This document shows positions 6,403-10,792 of a stretch of 10,792 nucleotides of DNA, in pieces. Below the pieces are notes generated by a model. It had not been told where the DNA came from and ran no database searches. It saw only the letters and a list, made by a program, of their open reading frames with translations. The position numbers and the translations under genes are program-made. This DNA is from Bacillota bacterium. Its GTDB lineage: Bacteria > Bacillota > Bacilli > Bacillales > Cytobacillaceae. The stretch's first letter is position 1, and the number at the start of each line of letters is the position of its first letter. Location of the stretch: contig JAUZPT010000065.1 of NCBI GenBank assembly GCA_030705745.1, positions 1-10,792 of the forward strand, written 5' to 3'.

Positions 6403-6457
6403 CGTTAAAACTCTAAAGCGCCGGGGGTCTGGCCCCCGGCGCTTTAGAGTTTTAACG
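6403..6457. repeat. Palindromic element C, perfect 25-bp stem
   Basis: The left arm 6403-6427 and right arm 6433-6457 are exact reverse complements (25 of 25), with a five-base loop TCTGG. The tip is GGGGG/CCCCC as in elements A and B. Below it the stem continues through GGCGCTTTAGAG and AGTTTTAACG. No T run follows on either strand, so it is not a standard Rho-independent terminator. It lies 42 bp beyond the sqhC stop. Confidence 0.95.
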
Positions 6458-6460
6458 CAT

Positions 6461-6476
6461 TGGGGGTCTGACCCCT
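6461..6476 (-). repeat. Palindromic element D, GGGGTCAGACCCCC on minus
   Basis: On plus it reads GGGGGTCTGACCCC (6462-6475). On minus the core is followed by AATGCGTTA, the same 3' extension seen in A and B, so it is a fourth member of the family in the opposite orientation. It abuts element C and ends 23 bp from the sqhC stop codon. Confidence 0.8.
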
Positions 6477-6498
6477 TACTTTACCTATTAGTTTCTCC

Positions 6499-8379
6499 TT
6501 AGTTTTCTGGGAATTTTCTTTGATAATGTGCAAGTGCAAGGAGCGGAAAGACATAGCGATAACTATGATAGTGAATATATAAGCCGCCTGCCATTCCCTG
6601 ACCAGTTGGATAGTCTGTTGTCCAATCGTCTTTTTCTAAAAACTCAAGTAAATAATTGATTCCTGCCTGTATTTCTTTTGTCGGTCGATCTGCTGCTGAG
6701 ATAAGGGCGTCTAGTGCCCACGCAGTATGTGTTAACGTGCTTTCCTTTAAAGGTACATATGTTTTTTGAAGATCGCTATTACAAGACTCTCCCCATCCAC
6801 CGTCGTTATTTTGGACTTCCAGAAGCCACTTCACTCCTTTTTTAATAGAGCTATTGGTTGATGGAACTCCCACAGCCCTCATTCCTGTAAGCGCGGACCA
6901 TGCCCCGTAAAGATAGCAAATCCCCCAACGTCCATACCATGAACCGTTTTTTTCTTGATTATTAATTAACCATTTCACGGCCGCCTGCACCGCTGGATGA
7001 TTTTTTGAAAGATTTGTATAGACACCGAGAAATTCTAACGTTCTCCCCGTTAAATCCGCACAGGAAGGATCTGCTAGTAAAAACTCTCCTTTTTCGATCG
7101 GCAAAAGCTGTAATAGACGACTATTTGTATTTTTTTCAAATGCAGGCCATCCACCATCGGAATTCTGCATAGAAAGTACCCATTGAATTCCCCGATTCCA
7201 TGCGTTCCTGCTACTGGTGCTTTTCGGCACTCTGCTCGCAAGCGACCTTAAAGCAGCAGTTGTATCATCAACGTCCGGATTCAGGGTATTCACATTGGAA
7301 AATCCCCAGCCACCTGGCAAACTAGCCTGATTGTGAACGACCCAATCTCCATATTTATATTGCTGGCGTTGAAGGAGATACTTGTTTGCCTGTTTAATCA
7401 TTGGATCAGTTGGAGATAGCCCCGCTTGTTGCAACGCGGAAGATAGTAAAGACGTATTCCACACGGAAGCTGTGGTGTACTGAATATGGGTGAATCCGTT
7501 TATTTCGCATTTCATCGATTTTAACCCATTAAAAGCGTTGATAATGACCGGATTTGTTTTAGAATATCCTAGAGATAATAATGCGAAGACCATTAAAAAC
7601 GTCGAACTAAAATAACTATACAACGTTCCGTCTGGTTCAATTCGATCCAACATATACTGTTTAGCATGCTCAGTCGCCGCCATGTGAAGCTGTTCCGGCA
7701 ATCCCACCAAGCCTTTAACCCCTTGTTCTATAATATTCAAAAGCGAACGGCTGGAAACAAAGTCATCCTCCCAAGATCCCAATTCACCTCGAACGATTAA
7801 ATCCGACAAATCAGGACTATTTGGTGAGCGAACTCGAAATTTCCGATCTAACAGAATCATAATCGGCGCGAGATTTACTCTACCAAAGACCGAAAGGCTG
7901 TAGAAATTCACAGGAAAAGACTGCGGCAATAAAATCACTTCGATTGGTATCGGAAAAAACGTCTGCCATGGGAGCTGTCCGGTAATATTAAGCAAAATCC
8001 TCGTGAAAAGCTGCGAATTTCCGAGTCCCCCTTTAGATAAAATGAATGTTCGTGCAGCCAAAGCCCTTTTGTCTTTTTTATCAAAATGGCCCGAATATAG
8101 CAGAGCGTAATACGCTTCAACAGTTGAATTTAAATTTCCATCCTCTTCATCGTAAAAAAGCTTCCAGGAACCGTTTTCTTCCTGTTTACTCAATATCCGT
8201 TCGACAAGCAGCTTTACTAAATTTTCTTCGTTTAATTCCAACGTCTTAATTAAAATAATCATGTAAACATCTGTAGAAATTCCTGTTTCAAATGGATACT
8301 CCCATGAGCCATTTGGAGATTGATACTGCCTTAAGATCTCGATAATCCGATTCATACCGCCAGCGATTTTATTTTTCAA
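6499..8379 (-). CDS. sqhC: Squalene-hopene cyclase family terpene cyclase (sporulenol synthase type)
   Basis: A 626-aa class II triterpene cyclase, monotopic on the membrane. The catalytic acid motif is DVDD (369-372, in NPDVDDTTAAL). QW repeats that brace the alpha-barrels are visible at 20-26 (QSPNGSW), 66-72 (QEENGSW), 405-411 (QNSDGGW), 475-481 (QEKNGSW) and 523-529 (QNNDGGW). The protein aligns from memory along its length with B. subtilis SqhC (GGWGFSN, YGRWG and GESC blocks), which cyclises tetraprenyl-beta-curcumene to sporulenol; related bacilli enzymes also accept squalene. Product here is therefore a sesquarterpenoid or hopanoid-like lipid. Start: TTG 8379-8377 follows AGGAG at eight bases and gives the family's usual N-terminus. 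An ATG 14 codons upstream (8421) has no ribosome site. No precursor-synthesis gene is nearby. It follows desR on the same strand but after a terminator. Confidence 0.95.
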   Translation of the reverse strand: MKNKIAGGMNRIIEILRQYQSPNGSWEYPFETGISTDVYMIILIKTLELNEENLVKLLVERILSKQEENGSWKLFYDEEDGNLNSTVEAYYALLYSGHFDKKDKRALAARTFILSKGGLGNSQLFTRILLNITGQLPWQTFFPIPIEVILLPQSFPVNFYSLSVFGRVNLAPIMILLDRKFRVRSPNSPDLSDLIVRGELGSWEDDFVSSRSLLNIIEQGVKGLVGLPEQLHMAATEHAKQYMLDRIEPDGTLYSYFSSTFLMVFALLSLGYSKTNPVIINAFNGLKSMKCEINGFTHIQYTTASVWNTSLLSSALQQAGLSPTDPMIKQANKYLLQRQQYKYGDWVVHNQASLPGGWGFSNVNTLNPDVDDTTAALRSLASRVPKSTSSRNAWNRGIQWVLSMQNSDGGWPAFEKNTNSRLLQLLPIEKGEFLLADPSCADLTGRTLEFLGVYTNLSKNHPAVQAAVKWLINNQEKNGSWYGRWGICYLYGAWSALTGMRAVGVPSTNSSIKKGVKWLLEVQNNDGGWGESCNSDLQKTYVPLKESTLTHTAWALDALISAADRPTKEIQAGINYLLEFLEKDDWTTDYPTGQGMAGGLYIHYHSYRYVFPLLALAHYQRKFPEN

Positions 8380-8406
8380 AATATCCACTCCTCTCCTCAA
8401 AAAACC

Positions 8407-8462
8407 ACTATATCCATACATATTCTTTAAACTTCACGAGAATTCATGAAGGATAGTGAAGT
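8407..8462 (-). promoter_or_regulatory. sqhC leader with phased CTTCAC half-sites and possible promoter
   Basis: On the minus strand ACTTCAC (8462-8456) and GTGAAGT (8437-8431) are perfect inverted copies. A third half-site, CTTCATGA (8451-8444), begins ten bases after the first, one helical turn, and pairs with TCGTGAAG (8439-8432) through one mismatch. A -10-like TATAGT lies at 8412-8407, and the hexamer expected at -35 (GAAGTT) is poor and overlaps the proximal half-site. A weak -35 covered by repeated half-sites fits an activator-dependent promoter. The regulator is not shown by sequence; it could instead be an RNA hairpin. Confidence 0.35.
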
Positions 8463-8479
8463 CATCTTTAGAGGAAAAC

Positions 8480-8508
8480 AAAAACCGATCCCATAATCGA
8501 GGGATCGG
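8480..8508 (-). terminator. Rho-independent terminator after desR
   Basis: On the minus strand CCGATCCC (8508-8501), an 8-nt loop and GGGATCGG (8492-8485) are followed by TTTTTGTTTT. It closes the desK-desR transcript 36 bp after the desR stop and separates it from sqhC. Confidence 0.9.
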
Positions 8509-8544
8509 CTATTGCACGTTCATATTTTATTAAAATATCAAATT

Positions 8545-9144
8545 TTACTTAAACCAGCCTTTTTCTTTTAAATGCGTAATCGCTTCGATTCGGTTGGTGA
8601 CATCCAGTTTGTCGAGAATGGTGGAGATGTAGTTACGAACGGTACCGGTGGTGATGCTTAACTTGCTCGAAATTTCCTTCGTATTTCTTCCGTCTGCCAC
8701 CATTTCGAGCACTTCCATTTCCCGTTCCGTTAACGGATTTTCCTCACTATACACATCGTCCATCAGTTCAGGAGCATAAATTCTTTTTCCGGCCATGACA
8801 CTACGTATCGAGCTCGCAAGCTCTTCACTCGGGCTATCCTTTAACAAATAGCCTCGCACTCCTGCCTTTAATGCCCGTTGAAAATACCCTGTACGGGCAA
8901 ATGTCGTTAAGATGATGACCTTGCTGCCCATCACTTTCAGTTCCTCCGCCACCTCAAGACCACTTTTTCCTGGCATTTCAATATCCATCACACATACATC
9001 CGGCTTTAATGTTTTTACGAGGTGAAGCGCTTCTTCTCCATCGCTTGCTTGGCCGACTACTTCCATATCCTCCTCCAGATTGAGCAATGAACCGAGCGCC
9101 CCTAACAGCATTCTCTGGTCCTCCGCAATTACAATTCGAATCAT
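8545..9144 (-). CDS. desR: Response regulator DesR (cold/membrane-fluidity response)
   Basis: A 199-aa NarL/LuxR-type response regulator, the same length as B. subtilis DesR and nearly identical in many blocks (IAEDQ, MLLGALGSLLNLE, SPSEELA, KRIYAPELM, KEKGWFK). The receiver domain (1-120) has acidic pocket residues E8/D9, phosphoacceptor D54 (VMDIEMPGK), T80 or T81 and K102 in GYLLKD. A LuxR helix-turn-helix occupies about 135-195 (LTEREMEVLEMVADG, then TVRNYISTIL). In B. subtilis phospho-DesR activates des when membranes become ordered at low temperature. The ATG overlaps the desK stop by four bases (ATGA) and has a GGAGGA site six bases upstream within desK, so the two are translationally coupled. 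A terminator follows. Confidence 0.97.
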   Translation of the reverse strand: MIRIVIAEDQRMLLGALGSLLNLEEDMEVVGQASDGEEALHLVKTLKPDVCVMDIEMPGKSGLEVAEELKVMGSKVIILTTFARTGYFQRALKAGVRGYLLKDSPSEELASSIRSVMAGKRIYAPELMDDVYSEENPLTEREMEVLEMVADGRNTKEISSKLSITTGTVRNYISTILDKLDVTNRIEAITHLKEKGWFK

Positions 9145-10277
9145 TTTGCTTCCTCCCTCTCTGTTAACCTCACAACATTCGGTACTTTAATAATTAACGT
9201 CATACCTTTACCGGTAAGGATATCAAGCCGACCATTCACAAATTCCAGCCGCTCTCGCATTCCCGCCAAACCATTTCCCTTTGAAAAATTTTCTTCGGTG
9301 ACGTCGAACTTTCCATCATCACGCACAGTAATCACGCTTTCATTCGCCGATTGTTCAATGGAAACATGACAGGAGGAAGCCCCGCTGTGCTTGACTACAT
9401 TCGTGACTGCTTCCTTTAAACACATGCTTAAAATATTTTCGGTAAGCAAGGAAACGTTCGAAAGAGTAAAATCATCGTCCGATACAAAATCAATTTGAGC
9501 CGCCTTTAGAATCTGTTTCACCTGCAGGATTTCGTCCTTTAAACGAATGCCCCTCATATGGGCGACCATTTTTCTAACCTCATTCAATGCGGTCCGAGCG
9601 GTTTGCTGTACGTCTTTCAGTTCCTCCCTAGCCTGTTCGGGATCTTTATAAATTAACTTTCTCGCCAAATCGCTCTTCAATCCAATCAACGAAAGCTTTT
9701 GACCAAGCGTATCATGAAGGTCGCGGGCAATCCGCTGGCGTTCCTCCAATTTAACAAACTCTGCAATTCGTTTATTTGCATCTTCCAATTTGTCCTCAAG
9801 CTGCCCACGCTCCTGGCGATGGCGAAGGCTGAACGGCAACAGAATGATGCTGATTCCGACAATGACGACAAACGGCAATTGTTTAATGAACAAAGGCTCC
9901 TGGACAACAATTTTATAATTAAAAGCCGCAATGGTACCGACCAAATGGATAAAGTACAATGTAAAAAAAGGGATTCGATCTTTGATATTCCCTATAAAAT
10001 AAGCGAGAAAAAAAGCGAAATAGACGTAACTGAAAAGCGTCGTCGAGGTGATCGATATCGCAATAAGAATGCATGTCCACAAATAGACAGGCCATCCTTT
10101 GGAGATAAATGCAAATCGATAAAATAGGAAAAATGAAAGAGTTAGAATAATACCTATCAGGATATTAACCGTTGATTCGGATTGAAAAATAAAATAAAAA
10201 GGCAGAATACTTAAAACGGTCCAAAGATACGGAGAAATGCCCGTACTTTTCAACAAATTCCAATGTCTTTTTAGCAT
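9141..10277 (-). CDS. desK: Membrane thermosensor histidine kinase DesK
   Basis: A 378-aa HPK7-type sensor kinase/phosphatase. The N-terminal part (about 15-152) has four to five hydrophobic segments. The first begins with SPYLWTVLSILPFYFIF, closely like B. subtilis DesK, where this helix and polar residues at its start sense bilayer thickness. A coiled-coil linker (about 153-180) leads to the HisKA_3 domain with the phosphoacceptor H188 (ERQRIARDLHDTLGQKLSL), the same number as in B. subtilis. The ATPase domain shows the N-box (CLKEAVTNVVKHS, 286-298), DDGKFD (320-325) and GNGLAGMRERL (334-344). It autophosphorylates and passes phosphate to DesR in the cold, and dephosphorylates DesR when membranes are fluid. 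ATG 10277 follows GAGGT. It overlaps desR by four bases. Confidence 0.97.
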   Translation of the reverse strand: MLKRHWNLLKSTGISPYLWTVLSILPFYFIFQSESTVNILIGIILTLSFFLFYRFAFISKGWPVYLWTCILIAISITSTTLFSYVYFAFFLAYFIGNIKDRIPFFTLYFIHLVGTIAAFNYKIVVQEPLFIKQLPFVVIVGISIILLPFSLRHRQERGQLEDKLEDANKRIAEFVKLEERQRIARDLHDTLGQKLSLIGLKSDLARKLIYKDPEQAREELKDVQQTARTALNEVRKMVAHMRGIRLKDEILQVKQILKAAQIDFVSDDDFTLSNVSLLTENILSMCLKEAVTNVVKHSGASSCHVSIEQSANESVITVRDDGKFDVTEENFSKGNGLAGMRERLEFVNGRLDILTGKGMTLIIKVPNVVRLTEREEAK

Positions 10278-10319
10278 CTACGAAACCTCATTTTTACATC
10301 AAATATCGTTCTTTTCTAT

Positions 10320-10328
10320 ATTTTAACA
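10320..10328 (-). promoter_or_regulatory. Possible extended -10 promoter for desKR
   Basis: On the minus strand TGTTAAAAT forms TG-n-TAAAAT, an extended -10, about 43 bp ahead of the desK ATG. There is no recognisable -35 at 17 nt. In B. subtilis desKR has its own constitutive promoter, which fits a site in this gap, but the assignment is by pattern only. Confidence 0.35.
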
Positions 10329-10366
10329 TAAACATTTTTTTCAGAGTATAAAATGAATATTCAAAT

Positions 10367-10404
10367 ACTCCCCTTATCGATTACTGGAATAAGGGGAGTT
10401 TTTT
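10367..10404. terminator. Hairpin between des and desK, asymmetric
   Basis: ACTCCCCTTAT (10367-10377) and ATAAGGGGAGT (10389-10399) form a perfect 11-bp stem with an 11-nt loop. On plus a run of six T (10399-10404) follows, making an excellent terminator. On minus, the direction of des and desKR, the stem is followed only by ATTTGAATATT, so termination of des should be partial. It may protect the des 3' end or permit read-through into desKR. Confidence 0.75.
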
Positions 10405-10416
10405 AAAAATATTTTT

Positions 10417-10792
10417 TTATATATCTGTTTTTGGGTGGGCAGAAACCGTATTTTTTAAATATTTTTTTACATGTTTGAAACCTACAAAAGTCTTGCTTTT
10501 TTCATCCCACAGACGGAATCGAATGGACGTAAGACTTGTTGTCAACGAGATCGTCGGTACATTTTGCAAAGGAAGCGTATTTTTGTGCGCTTCTTCAAGC
10601 TTGTAATTCGGAACCCTCGGGCTTAAATGATGAACATGGTGGAAACCGATATTACCAGTCATCCATTGCAGAATTTTAGGCAATTTATAAAAGGAACTAC
10701 CTTCCACCGCTGCTTTTACATATTCCCAATCTTTATCTTCTTCAAAATAACTATCTTCAAACGTGTGCTGGACATAAAACAGCCAAATGCCA
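10417..10792 (-). CDS. des: Acyl-lipid desaturase Des, C-terminal part (cut by window edge)
   Basis: The last 124 codons of a membrane fatty-acid desaturase, open to the right edge; the start lies outside the window. The enzyme introduces a double bond (delta-5 in B. subtilis) into acyl chains of existing phospholipids, using a di-iron centre held by three histidine boxes. The visible part holds HTFED (from residue 9 of the visible segment) and the third box HHVHH (about 51-55, in GNIGFHHVHHLSP), then PNYKLEEAH and the NVPTI block, all as I recall for B. subtilis Des. An internal GTG at 10707 is not the start, because the conserved GIWLFYVQH segment lies upstream of it. Its position directly upstream of desK matches the classical des-desKR regulon. 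The des promoter, where DesR would bind, is outside the window. Confidence 0.96.
   Translation of the reverse strand, partial: GIWLFYVQHTFEDSYFEEDKDWEYVKAAVEGSSFYKLPKILQWMTGNIGFHHVHHLSPRVPNYKLEEAHKNTLPLQNVPTISLTTSLTSIRFRLWDEKSKTFVGFKHVKKYLKNTVSAHPKTDI

Noticed and set aside
4991..6476. The GGGGG palindromes as a CRISPR array
   Set aside because: The copies are hundreds of bases apart with genes between them, differ in orientation and have no regular spacers or cas genes.
8380..8421. ATG at 8421 as start of sqhC
   Set aside because: No ribosome site precedes it, whereas AGGAG stands eight bases before TTG 8379, and the shorter N-terminus matches B. subtilis SqhC.
9699..10127. 142-codon plus-strand frame opposite desK
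   Set aside because: It lies wholly antisense to a clearly identified desK, and its reading is a Lys/Asp/Arg-rich shadow with no domain.

Overview
The window looks like chromosome from an AT-rich, endospore-forming Bacillaceae species (Bacillus sensu lato). The evidence is the des-desK-desR gene order, DesK and DesR proteins that look close to those of B. subtilis, a B. subtilis-type SqhC terpene cyclase, a DUF2515 (YppC-like) protein, RsbR-family stressosome proteins, Gram-positive Shine-Dalgarno sequences and frequent TTG starts. I see no intact mobile element, tRNA, rRNA or CRISPR array.

Layout. 1-143 is an unresolved edge. 144-1295 (+) is a DUF2515 protein. 1296-1515 is a short convergent gap holding a GC-richer inverted repeat. 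1516-2358 (-) and 2597-3439 (+) are two divergent RsbR-type proteins of equal length (280 aa), sharing a 238-bp promoter region. 3440-3925 is mostly non-coding: a terminator, an inverted repeat and one doubtful 24-codon ORF. 3926-4678 (+) is a secreted polysaccharide deacetylase, followed by a 44-aa hydrophilic small protein (4752-4886) and a bidirectional terminator. From 5060 to the right edge every gene is on the minus strand: DUF1643 protein, GNAT acetyltransferase, sqhC, desR, desK and the 3' part of des.

How the genes may work together. The right third is a membrane-adaptation locus. DesK senses membrane order and phosphorylates DesR, which activates the acyl-lipid desaturase gene des. 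Immediately downstream on the same strand, behind a good terminator, lies sqhC, which makes a polycyclic terpenoid that is also a membrane lipid. Its leader carries phased CTTCAC-type half-sites at a poor -35, so control by an activator, possibly DesR, is a testable idea. The left part carries two stressosome-type sensors without the partners RsbS and RsbT nearby.

The most striking unexplained structure is a family of four GGGGGTC-x-GACCCCC palindromes between 4991 and 6475 that share a 3' extension. Copies lie 19-46 bp beyond the stop codon of each of three consecutive minus-strand genes (DUF1643, GNAT, sqhC). One forms a perfect 25-bp stem with a 5-nt loop. They resemble REP-type intergenic elements.
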